From positions 1 through 8,542 of the forward strand of contig JAUWVE010000061.1 in assembly GCA_030617565.1 (NCBI GenBank): DNA of 8,542 nt, read 5' to 3'. How positions within the stretch are numbered: position 1 is the first letter of the stretch; each line of letters opens with the position of its first letter. The translations under genes were made by a program, and so were the position numbers. Positions 1-7,365 of this stretch are shown piece after piece. Under the pieces are notes generated by a model. That model did not search any database. It saw nothing but the letters and a program-made list of their open reading frames with translations, and was not told the DNA's origin. The stretch comes from Gammaproteobacteria bacterium. Its GTDB lineage: Bacteria; Pseudomonadota; Gammaproteobacteria; BMS3Bbin11.

Positions 1-1
1 G

Positions 2-589
2 ACAACACTGAATACCCTCGATGACAGGCAATTGTCTGCCGGCCTGGCAGAAGTTATAAAATATGGTTTGATCAGGGATCTGGAGTTCTTCAGCTGGCTG
101 GAGAAAAATATTGATCGTTTGTGCCAAAGAGACCCGGATGCACTTGCAGAGGCCATACGACGGTCATGCAGCTGCAAGGCGGAAATTGTTGCAGAAGATG
201 AACTGGAAGGAGGCATCCGGGCACTACTCAATCTGGGCCACACCTTTGGCCATGCGATAGAAGCAGGCATGGGCTATGGAAACTGGCTGCATGGAGAAGC
301 TGTCGCCACCGGGATGTTAATGGCGGCAGATCTGTCGTGCCGTTCAGGCTGGATCAGCAGGGCGGATGTGACGAGGGTTGCAGAACTGCTTAAGCGTGCT
401 GGCTTGCCAGTAATTCCTCCCGCCGAGCTTGATGTTGAGCGCTATCTTAAGCTGATGATGGTGGACAAAAAGGTTCATAAGGGGCACATTCGCCTGGTGC
501 TGCTGAAGAGCATTGGCAATGCCTTTGTCAGTGATGACTATGACCCTGAGCTGTTAAGAGAAACACTGGCAAGCCGTTCACTTTTCTGA
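2..589 (+). CDS. aroB: 3-dehydroquinate synthase, C-terminal part (5' end outside window)
   Basis: This enzyme converts DAHP to 3-dehydroquinate, the second step of the shikimate pathway, in the cytoplasm, using NAD and a divalent metal. About 195 codons are visible out of a usual ~360, so the NAD-binding N-terminal half lies left of the window. The frame is open from base 2. The TTG at 32 is an internal leucine, not a start. All three family metal ligands are present: Glu in GLAEVIKYG (codon 50-52), the first His of LNLGHTFGHAIE (codon 239-241) and His in NWLHGEAV (codon 290-292). The late DKK motif followed by IRLVLLKSIG is also typical. The stop codon overlaps the ribosome binding site of dgt, 12 bases upstream of its start, so the two genes are probably in one operon. 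Identification is from family motifs and is secure. The gene appears intact to its end. Confidence 0.95.
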   Translation, partial: TTLNTLDDRQLSAGLAEVIKYGLIRDLEFFSWLEKNIDRLCQRDPDALAEAIRRSCSCKAEIVAEDELEGGIRALLNLGHTFGHAIEAGMGYGNWLHGEAVATGMLMAADLSCRSGWISRADVTRVAELLKRAGLPVIPPAELDVERYLKLMMVDKKVHKGHIRLVLLKSIGNAFVSDDYDPELLRETLASRSLF

Positions 590-593
590 GGGA
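588..593 (+). promoter_or_regulatory. Ribosome binding site of dgt, overlapping the aroB stop
   Basis: GAGGGA at 588-593 lies 8 bases before the ATG at 602 and shares two bases with the TGA stop of aroB (587-589). Ribosomes finishing aroB would land on this site, which suggests translational coupling. It also fixes the dgt start at 602. Confidence 0.7.
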
Positions 594-601
594 CTGATTA
601 G

Positions 602-1750
602 ATGCAAAAGCTGGCGCCCTATAGTGCATATTCTGAACACAGCAGAGGCCGGCAGTACGCAGAGGATTCTCCCTCGTACCGTTCTGAATATCAGCGTGAC
701 CGGGATCGTATTGTTCACTCCGTAGCCTTCCGGCGCCTGGAGTACAAAACCCAGGTCTTCGTTAATCATGAAGGTGATCTATTTCGTACCCGCCTGACGC
801 ATTCCATTGAAGTCGCCCAGATCGCAAGATCAATAGCGCGTGAACTGGATTTAAATGAAGATCTGACAGAAGCTATTTCCCTGGCACATGACCTGGGCCA
901 CACACCTTTTGGGCACAGCGGGCAGGACACATTAAATGCCTGCATGAAGGATTATGGCGGCTTTGAGCATAACCTGCAGTCATTGCGTGTCGTCGATGTA
1001 CTGGAGCAGCGATATGCTGATTTTCCGGGTGTTAACCTTACTTTTGAGACCCGTGAAGGCATACTCAAACACTGCTCCAGGAAAAATGCCGCTGAACTCG
1101 GTGAAGTGGGACAGCGTTTTATAGAAGGCAGGCAACCGGGTCTTGAAGCACAGCTTGCCAATCTTGCTGACAGTATTGCCTATAATAATCATGATGTAGA
1201 TGACGGCCTGCGTGGTGGCCTGATTACTGTCGAGCAGCTGCGTGAGAGTCGATTATTTGCCATACAGTGCCAGACTGTAAGCAAAATGTATCCACAACTG
1301 GATGGCCGCCGAATAATCAATGAGACTGTACGTCGCATGATCAATTACCTGGTTGTAGATCTGATTGAAACCTCCAGGGACCGCCTGCGTGACTCGGGTG
1401 TTAGAAGTATCGATGATGTAAGGAATTACCCTGAACCGATATTGATGCACAGTGATGCGGTGGCAAAAGAGTCACTGGAGTTGAAGCAGTTTCTTCGTCG
1501 AAATCTTTATGAACATTATCGTGTACTGCGTATGAGTAAAAAGGCCGGGCGTGTGATCAGCAAGATGTTTCAGGCCTTTATGGAAGATTATCGAATATTG
1601 CCAACCCAATATCATGTACTGTCTGTTGAATTGTCTGATAATTCAGAAAACGGGCTGGCCAGGATCGTTGCAGACTATATTGCCGGTATGACAGATCGCT
1701 TTGCCATAAATGAATATCGCCGCCTGTTTGAGCCTGGCGAATTGACCTGA
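602..1750 (+). CDS. dgt: Deoxyguanosinetriphosphate triphosphohydrolase-like HD protein
   Basis: This is a cytoplasmic dNTP triphosphohydrolase of the HD superfamily, which releases deoxynucleoside and tripolyphosphate and helps set dNTP pools. The product is 382 residues. The metal-site residues are visible: H67 in RLTHSIEVAQ, H96-D97 in LAHDLGHTPFGHSG and D190 in the segment leading to YNNHDVDDG. The N-terminal part (RDRDRIVHSVAFRRLEYKTQVF) and the end (DRFAINEYRRLFEP) are characteristic of the shorter dGTPase-like subfamily found beside aroB in many proteobacteria, rather than the ~505-residue E. coli Dgt. Substrate preference within dNTPs cannot be read from sequence. The start at 602 is supported by GAGGGA at 588-593. 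It follows aroB by 12 bases and precedes sthA by 33 bases. It shows no sign of damage. Confidence 0.93.
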   Translation: MQKLAPYSAYSEHSRGRQYAEDSPSYRSEYQRDRDRIVHSVAFRRLEYKTQVFVNHEGDLFRTRLTHSIEVAQIARSIARELDLNEDLTEAISLAHDLGHTPFGHSGQDTLNACMKDYGGFEHNLQSLRVVDVLEQRYADFPGVNLTFETREGILKHCSRKNAAELGEVGQRFIEGRQPGLEAQLANLADSIAYNNHDVDDGLRGGLITVEQLRESRLFAIQCQTVSKMYPQLDGRRIINETVRRMINYLVVDLIETSRDRLRDSGVRSIDDVRNYPEPILMHSDAVAKESLELKQFLRRNLYEHYRVLRMSKKAGRVISKMFQAFMEDYRILPTQYHVLSVELSDNSENGLARIVADYIAGMTDRFAINEYRRLFEPGELT

Positions 1751-1758
1751 TGCCCATA

Positions 1759-1782
1759 CGAATGTCGTCTAAACAACATTCG
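1759..1782. repeat. Inverted repeat between dgt and sthA
   Basis: CGAATGT at 1759-1765 is perfectly complementary to ACATTCG at 1776-1782, with a 10-base loop. CGAATG then recurs a third time at 1781-1786, running into the putative sthA start. No T-run follows, so it is not a standard terminator. It could be an operator or an RNA hairpin affecting sthA translation. The structure is seen; the function is a guess. Confidence 0.45.
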
Positions 1783-1783
1783 A

Positions 1784-3199
1784 ATGAGTGACAGCGGAAA
1801 AATGAAAGAAATGCATTTTGATGTTATCGTAATCGGCAGTGGACCGGGTGGAGAAGGTGCTGCGATGAAGCTGGCCAAAAGTGGCTGCCGGACAGCTCTG
1901 ATCGAAAGAGATGAAAGGATGGGTGGCAGCAGCACCCATTGCGGGACCATTCCCAGCAAGGTATTGCGTCACGCTATACAGCTGCTGGCGGACTACCGCA
2001 AAAACCCATTATTCAAAGGCATTACTGAACACATCATGCCTGACTATACTGCCTTGCTGCACAATGTGGAGAGGGTCGTCGAGCAACAGGTGCTGCAGCT
2101 TAATCGCTACTGCGAGAGAAATCATATAAGGGTGTATCACGGGCATGCGAATTTTATTGATGCACACCAGATAAAGATAAGCAGCCGTACGCAGGATGAA
2201 TATAGGCTAACAGCTGATGCTTTCGTTATCGCTACCGGTTCGCGTCCCTATCATCCGCAGGATATTGATTTTAATCACCCGCGTATTCATGATAGCACCA
2301 GTATATTGCAGCTTGCGCATGCGCCGGACTCTCTAAGTATCTATGGCGCAGGTGTCATTGGCTGTGAATACGCCTCTATCTTCTGTAATCTCGATGTGAA
2401 GGTAAACCTGGTCAATACGCGGGACAGGCTTTTATCATTTCTTGACGACGAAATTACCGATGCTCTGAGCTATCATTTGCGTGATCAGGGCACGGTGATT
2501 CGAAATAATGAGGAATATGTAAGGGTAGAAGCTCGTAATGATGCTGTTATTCTGCATTGTCGATCAGGAAAAAAAATAAAAACGGATATGCTGCTATGGG
2601 CAAACGGCCGCACGGGTAACAGTGATAATATGGGACTGAAAAGCCTTGGTATAGAGATCGATAGCCGTGGTTGTATTGAAGTTGATGTGAATTATCAGAC
2701 TAAATGCGGGCATATTTATGCCATTGGCGATGTAATTGGTGCGCCCGGCCTTGCCAGTGCCAGTTACGATCAAGGGAGATATGTTGCTGCGAAGATCGCT
2801 GATCCACAGGTTGACTGGCAGCTGGACAGGGAATTTCCAACAGGTATCTACACCAGTCCTGAGATAAGCTCGTTGGGAAAAACTGAGCAAGAATTGACGG
2901 CAGAGAATATTCCCTACGAAGTAGGCCAGGCGAATTTCAGTTCTATCGCCAGGGCCCAGATAGCCGGGCATACGGTCGGTATGCTAAAGCTGCTATTTCA
3001 CCGTGGTACACTGGAGATGCTTGGCATACATTGTTTTGGCGAGCGTGCATCAGAGATAATACATATCGGCCAGGCGGTGATGACGCGCCCTGGAAAAGGT
3101 AACACGATTCGCTATTTTACCGAAACGACTTTTAATTACCCGACCATGGCAGAGGCCTACCGCGTTGCCGCACTGAATGGTTTGAACCGAAACTTCTGA
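1784..3199 (+). CDS. sthA: Soluble pyridine nucleotide transhydrogenase (SthA/UdhA)
   Basis: This FAD flavoprotein transfers hydride between NADPH and NAD in the cytoplasm and mainly serves to drain excess NADPH. The product is 471 residues against 466 in E. coli and looks co-linear. FAD-binding GSGPGGEG is at residues 18-25, the second nucleotide-binding motif is GAGVIGCEYASIF, the FAD motif is AIGDVIGAPGLASASYDQG, and the C-terminal dimerisation region contains HCFGERASEIIHIGQA and TTFNYPTMAEAYRVAALNG. The disulfide site typical of lipoamide dehydrogenase relatives is absent: the motif reads GGSSTHCGTIPSK, with Ser50 and Thr55 at the two redox-Cys positions. Related SthA proteins keep the first Cys (E. 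coli GGGCTHWGTIPSK), so this one is unusual, and Cys53 sits at a different position. The start is uncertain: no good ribosome site precedes 1784, and ATGs at 1802 and 1811 are alternatives. Confidence 0.93.
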   Translation: MSDSGKMKEMHFDVIVIGSGPGGEGAAMKLAKSGCRTALIERDERMGGSSTHCGTIPSKVLRHAIQLLADYRKNPLFKGITEHIMPDYTALLHNVERVVEQQVLQLNRYCERNHIRVYHGHANFIDAHQIKISSRTQDEYRLTADAFVIATGSRPYHPQDIDFNHPRIHDSTSILQLAHAPDSLSIYGAGVIGCEYASIFCNLDVKVNLVNTRDRLLSFLDDEITDALSYHLRDQGTVIRNNEEYVRVEARNDAVILHCRSGKKIKTDMLLWANGRTGNSDNMGLKSLGIEIDSRGCIEVDVNYQTKCGHIYAIGDVIGAPGLASASYDQGRYVAAKIADPQVDWQLDREFPTGIYTSPEISSLGKTEQELTAENIPYEVGQANFSSIARAQIAGHTVGMLKLLFHRGTLEMLGIHCFGERASEIIHIGQAVMTRPGKGNTIRYFTETTFNYPTMAEAYRVAALNGLNRNF

Positions 3200-3219
3200 G
3201 AAAAAACCGGAGAAGAATA

Positions 3220-3807
3220 ATGAGTGGAGAGTGGATATTTTTAGGAATTATTGTCGCAGTACTCTTTTATGGTGTTGCGCTTTATAACAAACTGGTTGGG
3301 CTGCGCAATGGCGTAAAAAATAGCTTTGCTCAGATTGATGTGCAATTGACGCGTCGTTACGACCTGATTCCCGCGCTGATTGAATCGGTCAAGGGTTATA
3401 TGAAGCACGAGCGCGAAACGCTGGAGGGCGTAATCAAGGCAAGAAACGCTGCTGTGAATGGTTTACAAGCGGCGGCGGCGGATCCGGTAAATGCACAGGC
3501 CATCACTGAATTATCGGGTGCGGATAATGCATTGAGCGGCATGTTGGGTCGTTTGTTCGCACTGTCAGAGTCCTACCCCGATCTCAAGGCCAGTGAAAAT
3601 ATGCGTGATTTTCAGGAACAGATGACGACAACGGAAAATAAGGTTTCATTTGCCAGGCAGGCCTTTAATGATGCTGTGATGAGTTATAACAATGGCATAG
3701 AAATGTTTCCCGGATCATTGATTGCGGGCTGGTTTAAGTTTATGCCGAGTGCCTTTCTGGAAATCGAATCAGAAACAAAACGTGAAATGCCAGAAGTTAA
3801 GTTCTAA
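3220..3807 (+). CDS. lemA: LemA family membrane-anchored protein
   Basis: The product is 195 residues, normal for the LemA family. An N-terminal membrane segment (about residues 4-22, WIFLGIIVAVLFYGVALYN) is followed by the family signature: YNKLVGLRNGVKNSFAQIDVQLTRR, then RYDLIPALIESVKGYMKHE. The remainder is a helical bundle rich in heptad-like pattern. The biochemical role of LemA proteins is unsettled; they are short-tailed membrane proteins and often occur beside M48 peptidases, as here. The start is well supported by GGAGAAG at 3209-3215, which directly follows the sthA stop. The gene begins 20 bases after sthA and ends 21 bases before the peptidase gene, so cotranscription is likely. 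Family assignment is firm. A chaperone, adaptor or substrate-presenting role for the peptidase is inference. Confidence 0.92.
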   Translation: MSGEWIFLGIIVAVLFYGVALYNKLVGLRNGVKNSFAQIDVQLTRRYDLIPALIESVKGYMKHERETLEGVIKARNAAVNGLQAAAADPVNAQAITELSGADNALSGMLGRLFALSESYPDLKASENMRDFQEQMTTTENKVSFARQAFNDAVMSYNNGIEMFPGSLIAGWFKFMPSAFLEIESETKREMPEVKF

Positions 3808-3828
3808 CTTTCCTGCTGTATCGGATAT

Positions 3829-5778
3829 ATGAATTTCTTTCAGGAACAGGAAAAGGCACGGGTAAAAACCCGTAGACTAATTTTTGCCTACATTCTGGCA
3901 GTGATGGTAATCGTTGTTGCACTTGATGCAATGTTCCTGCTGGTCAAGCATTTAGCCACAGCTGAAGTCTCACAATCACTGACTGGACCCTTCAGCATAA
4001 AATCCTTGATAGAAGCTGATACAAATTCCCTGCTGCTGTTTTCAATCGGCATTCTCGCATTTATTGGCCTTGCCAGCCTGTACCGGGTGATGAGCTTACG
4101 AGGTGGTGGCAGCAAGGTGGCTACATCGCTGGGGGGCACACGAGTAGACGGCAGCCATCCGGACCGGAAGGTGAGAAGGCTGGTAAATATAGTAGAAGAA
4201 ATGGCAATCGCTTCAGGTCTGCCGGTGCCACAGGTATATGTACTGGAGCAGGAGTCAGGTATCAATGCCTTCGCTGCCGGCCACCAGCCGGAGGATGCAG
4301 CGGTGGCGGTTACGCGCGGCGCACTGGAAATCTTTAACCGTGACGAATTACAGGGTGTGCTCGGGCATGAGTTTAGCCATATCCTGAATGGCGATATGCG
4401 AATGAACATGCGACTGCTCGGGCCTTTATTCGGAATTATGCTGATTGGCACGATGGGCGGCTTACTGTTGCGCAGTGCCGCCTATAGAGGTGGCCGTTCC
4501 AGCAGGGAATCATCCGGTGGCGTACTGGTGGTGCTTCTGCTTGGGGCTGGTCTGACCGTCATCGGTTCTATAGGGCAACTGACAGGCAGAATGATCAAGG
4601 CAGCAATCTCGCGCCAACGGGAATATCTTGCCGACGCCTCGGCAGTACAGTTCACCCGGCATAAGGAGGGCATAGGCGGCGCGTTAAAAAAAATTGCCGC
4701 CTGGGCACATGGCTCGACACTGATGGATGCTGGTGCAGAAGAAGTCAGCCATATGCTTTTTGCTAACGGTCTGAGGAAGCAAATCAGTGGTTTGTTTGCC
4801 ACCCACCCGCCGATACAGGAGCGTATACAGCGTATAGGGATGCGTTTCAGTAATCAGGAACTGGCCACACTCGCTGCAAAAATGCAAAACATTGATATCA
4901 ACGCTTCCGCACAGGCAACTACCGCAGGGACACGAGCGGGCTTCACTGCCGAAGCCGCTTCCGGGTTTGCGGAGAGTGTTGCTGCAGGGTTTGATGATGA
5001 ATCTCTTCAGCCAGCACGAACTGTGATCAAGGAAGTGCCGGACAGAATACGTAATGAGGTGGAATCAATAAATGGGGTGCGTGAGGTGTTGCTTGCCCTG
5101 TTGCTGAGTGAAGACTATGAAGTAAAAGACCGGCAGATGGAGACCATTCGTGCTGCAGGTATAGACCTGGACTGGCAACGTATTATTGCTGTCAGGCAAC
5201 AGCTGGATGGTTTATCAGAAGGACTGCGACTGCCCATACTGGATCTGGGTTTTCCGGCAGTACGTCAACTGACATGGCAGCAACGGATGAATTTTTACAG
5301 CCTGGTAGAAAGATTGATTCCACTTGATGGCGAAGTCAGTAGTTTTGAGTATATGCTGTCGCGATTACTGCTGCAGATGCTGGAAGAAAACCGCCGACCG
5401 GACCCCCATAGCGGCACAAAAAAGGTCAAGCTTGTTCACCTCCAGTATCATCTGCGCACACTGTTTTCTGTGGTGGCAATCTTTGGTCATGATAGTGAGA
5501 AGCAGGCTATTCATGCCTACAATGCCGGAATGAATAGCCTGTTTGCGCAGCAGTGGCCAGAATATTATATGCCCGCAGACTGGCCTGTACATTTTGATGC
5601 TGCGCTGGAAGCCATAGATCGGGTACGACCTCTTATAAAGGAAGAAATCATCAAAGCCCTGCTCATCACGATCGGCTTTGATCATAATTATCGGATCGAA
5701 GAATATGAAATGTTGAGAGTTATTTCAGCATTGCTGCATAGTCCGATGCCGCTAATCCCTGATGGATTTGGTTCCTGA
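3829..5778 (+). CDS. M48 family membrane metallopeptidase (HtpX/Ste24-like) with long C-terminal extension
   Basis: This is an inner-membrane zinc endopeptidase of 649 residues. Membrane segments are near 17-41, 66-88, 197-215 and 231-250. The zinc site is complete: HEFSH at 180-184 (H180, H184, catalytic E181), with the third ligand E265 in QREYLADASAV. ATHPPIQERIQRI (325-336) is the usual end of the M48 catalytic domain. The catalytic part resembles HtpX, which degrades damaged membrane proteins. Beyond it, an Ala-rich linker (about 355-395) leads to a ~250-residue soluble extension absent from HtpX. Two stretches of the extension (LIPLDGEVSSFEYMLSRLL near 496-514, IGFDHNYRIEEYEMLRVIS near 615-633) resemble the DG-x-E helices of TerB-like domains, a tentative reading. 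The ribosome site is weak (GGA at 3823-3825), but the charged MNFFQEQEKARVKTRR start before the first helix is plausible. It is probably cotranscribed with lemA. Confidence 0.92.
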   Translation: MNFFQEQEKARVKTRRLIFAYILAVMVIVVALDAMFLLVKHLATAEVSQSLTGPFSIKSLIEADTNSLLLFSIGILAFIGLASLYRVMSLRGGGSKVATSLGGTRVDGSHPDRKVRRLVNIVEEMAIASGLPVPQVYVLEQESGINAFAAGHQPEDAAVAVTRGALEIFNRDELQGVLGHEFSHILNGDMRMNMRLLGPLFGIMLIGTMGGLLLRSAAYRGGRSSRESSGGVLVVLLLGAGLTVIGSIGQLTGRMIKAAISRQREYLADASAVQFTRHKEGIGGALKKIAAWAHGSTLMDAGAEEVSHMLFANGLRKQISGLFATHPPIQERIQRIGMRFSNQELATLAAKMQNIDINASAQATTAGTRAGFTAEAASGFAESVAAGFDDESLQPARTVIKEVPDRIRNEVESINGVREVLLALLLSEDYEVKDRQMETIRAAGIDLDWQRIIAVRQQLDGLSEGLRLPILDLGFPAVRQLTWQQRMNFYSLVERLIPLDGEVSSFEYMLSRLLLQMLEENRRPDPHSGTKKVKLVHLQYHLRTLFSVVAIFGHDSEKQAIHAYNAGMNSLFAQQWPEYYMPADWPVHFDAALEAIDRVRPLIKEEIIKALLITIGFDHNYRIEEYEMLRVISALLHSPMPLIPDGFGS

Positions 5779-5821
5779 TAAAATGGTTTCTAAAAACACA
5801 TTTTGGGCACTGAATGCCTGA

Positions 5822-5857
5822 ATCTGGTAGGATACCGGCTCAGAAATCAGACCAGAT
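5822..5857. repeat. Inverted repeat upstream of the DUF2782 gene
   Basis: ATCTGGT (5822-5828) is perfectly complementary to ACCAGAT (5851-5857), separated by 22 bases, and ends just before the ribosome site GAAGAG (5858-5863). The left arm overlaps a possible extended -10 element, TGGTAGGAT at 5825-5833, with no convincing -35. It may be an operator or a 5' leader hairpin of the next gene. A chance origin cannot be excluded. Confidence 0.35.
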
Positions 5858-5866
5858 GAAGAGTAC

Positions 5867-6235
5867 ATGAGATTAATTAAGGCTATTGCTACACCGGCAT
5901 CACTTTCAAGCTTGCTGGCGCTGATCATTTTCAGTGGTACGGCGGCAATAGCAGGAGAGGCCGGGAAGGAAGAGGTGCGTGTTTTCAGTTCCGAAGATAT
6001 CGATCCTGCATTGATAGAAGAAAGTTTAGAGCCGGAGATTAATATTCAGCAGTTCGATAATCGTGATGTGCAGGAATACAGCATCAATGATCACGTCTAT
6101 ATGATAAAGATTACCCCGAAGCACGGTTCCCCCTATTATCTTGTCGATCCAACCGGTACCGGTGAAATGGAATACAAGCGGGATACTGTCGGCCTTGAAG
6201 TTAACCCACCGCAGTGGACACTGTTTCGATGGTAG
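5867..6235 (+). CDS. DUF2782 domain protein, exported
   Basis: This is a small exported protein of 122 residues with no known function. A signal peptide is clear: a basic start (MRLIKAIA), a hydrophobic stretch to about residue 23, and a cleavage site after AIA at 29. The mature part is acidic and ends in the conserved DUF2782 core: EPEINI, VQEYSINDHVYMIKITPKHGSPYYLVDP and a final PPQWTLFRW. The DUF2782 match is made from memory of the gammaproteobacterial family, which is often found next to polA; neither polA nor thrB is visible here. The ribosome site GAAGAG (5858-5863) is close to the ATG but usable. It lies 88 bases after the peptidase gene and 48 bases before the amino-acid-binding protein, on the same strand, so it may start a separate transcript. 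Confidence 0.85.
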   Translation: MRLIKAIATPASLSSLLALIIFSGTAAIAGEAGKEEVRVFSSEDIDPALIEESLEPEINIQQFDNRDVQEYSINDHVYMIKITPKHGSPYYLVDPTGTGEMEYKRDTVGLEVNPPQWTLFRW

Positions 6236-6283
6236 TCTCCTGTCCCGTGACAACAGTACCTAACCCAACATGAGTAGATCATC

Positions 6284-7309
6284 GTGATGACATTAAACAA
6301 ACTACCCCTCATCGCATTATTGCTAACAGGCTTGACGATGCACGTCGGTGCTTCGGCAAGCAGCCTGGAGTCTGTGAAAAAACATGGCGCTGTTCGTTGT
6401 GGTGTCAATGAGAACCTGCCTGGTTTCGCGGTAAAAAATAGTAAGGGAGTATGGTCAGGGCTGGATGTAGATATATGCCGCGCGGTAGCAGCAGCTGTAT
6501 TCGCTGATGCATCAAAGGTTAAATATATTCCCGTCTCGGCAACAGATCGATTCAAGTCGCTGTCCTCAGGAAAGTTCGATATTCTGTCAAGAAATACGAC
6601 GTGGAACCTGTCACGTGATACCGGAATGAAAATCACGTTCACCGGCGTTAATTACTATGATGGCCAGGGCTTTATGGTGCTTGTTGAATCCGGCATACGC
6701 AGTGCCCTGGAGCTGAACGGCTCAACCATTTGTGCAGAAAAAGCAACAACACATATCGCTAATCTCAAAGACTATTTCCTGCTGAACCGAATGAAGTATC
6801 AGCTCAAGGCATTTGACACAGCACAGGCATCCTTACAGGCGTTTGAACAGGGGCAGTGTGATGTCATTACCTCAGACCAGTCATCATTATACGCACTGCG
6901 GACAGAATTAAAGAATCCCCAGGCAGCAAAGGTTCTTGCAGAAATAATTTCCAAAGAGCCCTTAGGCCCTGCTGTCGCCGTTGGTAATTCTAACTGGGCA
7001 AAAATCGTCCGCTGGAGCCTGTTTGTAATGCTGGATGCTGAAGAAGCCGGCATCTCTGCAAGTAATGTGGACCAGGTTAAAAAAGTGTCGCGTGTCCCTG
7101 CAGTCCGCCGCTTGCTTGGGCTGGAAGAAAACTCAGGCAGTAATCTTGGTTTGAGCAAAGACTGGTCATACAACATCATCAAACAGGTAGGCAATTATGC
7201 TGATTCCTTCGATCGCAATGTGGGGAAGGGGTCGCCGCTTAAGGTTAAGCGTGGCTTGAATGCCCTGTGGCGTGATGGCGGGCTGCATTATGCGCCGCCG
7301 ATTGATTAG
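6284..7309 (+). CDS. Polar amino-acid ABC transporter substrate-binding protein (AapJ/BztA-like)
   Basis: This is a periplasmic solute-binding protein for amino-acid uptake, 341 residues, the usual length for the general L-amino-acid AapJ/BztA group. A signal peptide (hydrophobic residues 7-19) ends at ASA, with cleavage after about residue 25. Family signatures are present: GLDVDICRAVAAAVF, SRNTTWNLSRDTG, YYDGQGFMV, GQCDVITSDQSSLYALR, KEPLGPAVAVGNSNW, KQVGNYADSFDRNVG and the C-terminal RGLNALWRDGGLHYAPP. The substrate cannot be assigned beyond a polar or general amino acid. The assumed start is GTG at 6284; ATG at 6287 is immediately next and equally possible, and no strong ribosome site precedes either. 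The permease and ATPase genes that normally follow (aapQ, aapM, aapP) are absent: the gene is followed by a palindromic repeat and a convergent gene. Confidence 0.92.
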   Translation: MMTLNKLPLIALLLTGLTMHVGASASSLESVKKHGAVRCGVNENLPGFAVKNSKGVWSGLDVDICRAVAAAVFADASKVKYIPVSATDRFKSLSSGKFDILSRNTTWNLSRDTGMKITFTGVNYYDGQGFMVLVESGIRSALELNGSTICAEKATTHIANLKDYFLLNRMKYQLKAFDTAQASLQAFEQGQCDVITSDQSSLYALRTELKNPQAAKVLAEIISKEPLGPAVAVGNSNWAKIVRWSLFVMLDAEEAGISASNVDQVKKVSRVPAVRRLLGLEENSGSNLGLSKDWSYNIIKQVGNYADSFDRNVGKGSPLKVKRGLNALWRDGGLHYAPPID

Positions 7310-7365
7310 GTTTTGTGCTGGCGCACGGCTGAGGATTTCGCCCCTCGCTGGCTTATAGCTTTCTA

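Noticed and set aside
5781..5804. AAAATG/CATTTT inverted repeat after the M48 gene as a terminator
   Set aside because: The stem is AT-only, six bases long with a 13-base loop, and no T-run follows.
6270..6287. Five-codon frame (MSRSS) whose stop overlaps the start of the amino-acid-binding protein gene
   Set aside because: It could be a leader peptide, but it lacks a ribosome site and any attenuator structure. The overlap is probably coincidental.
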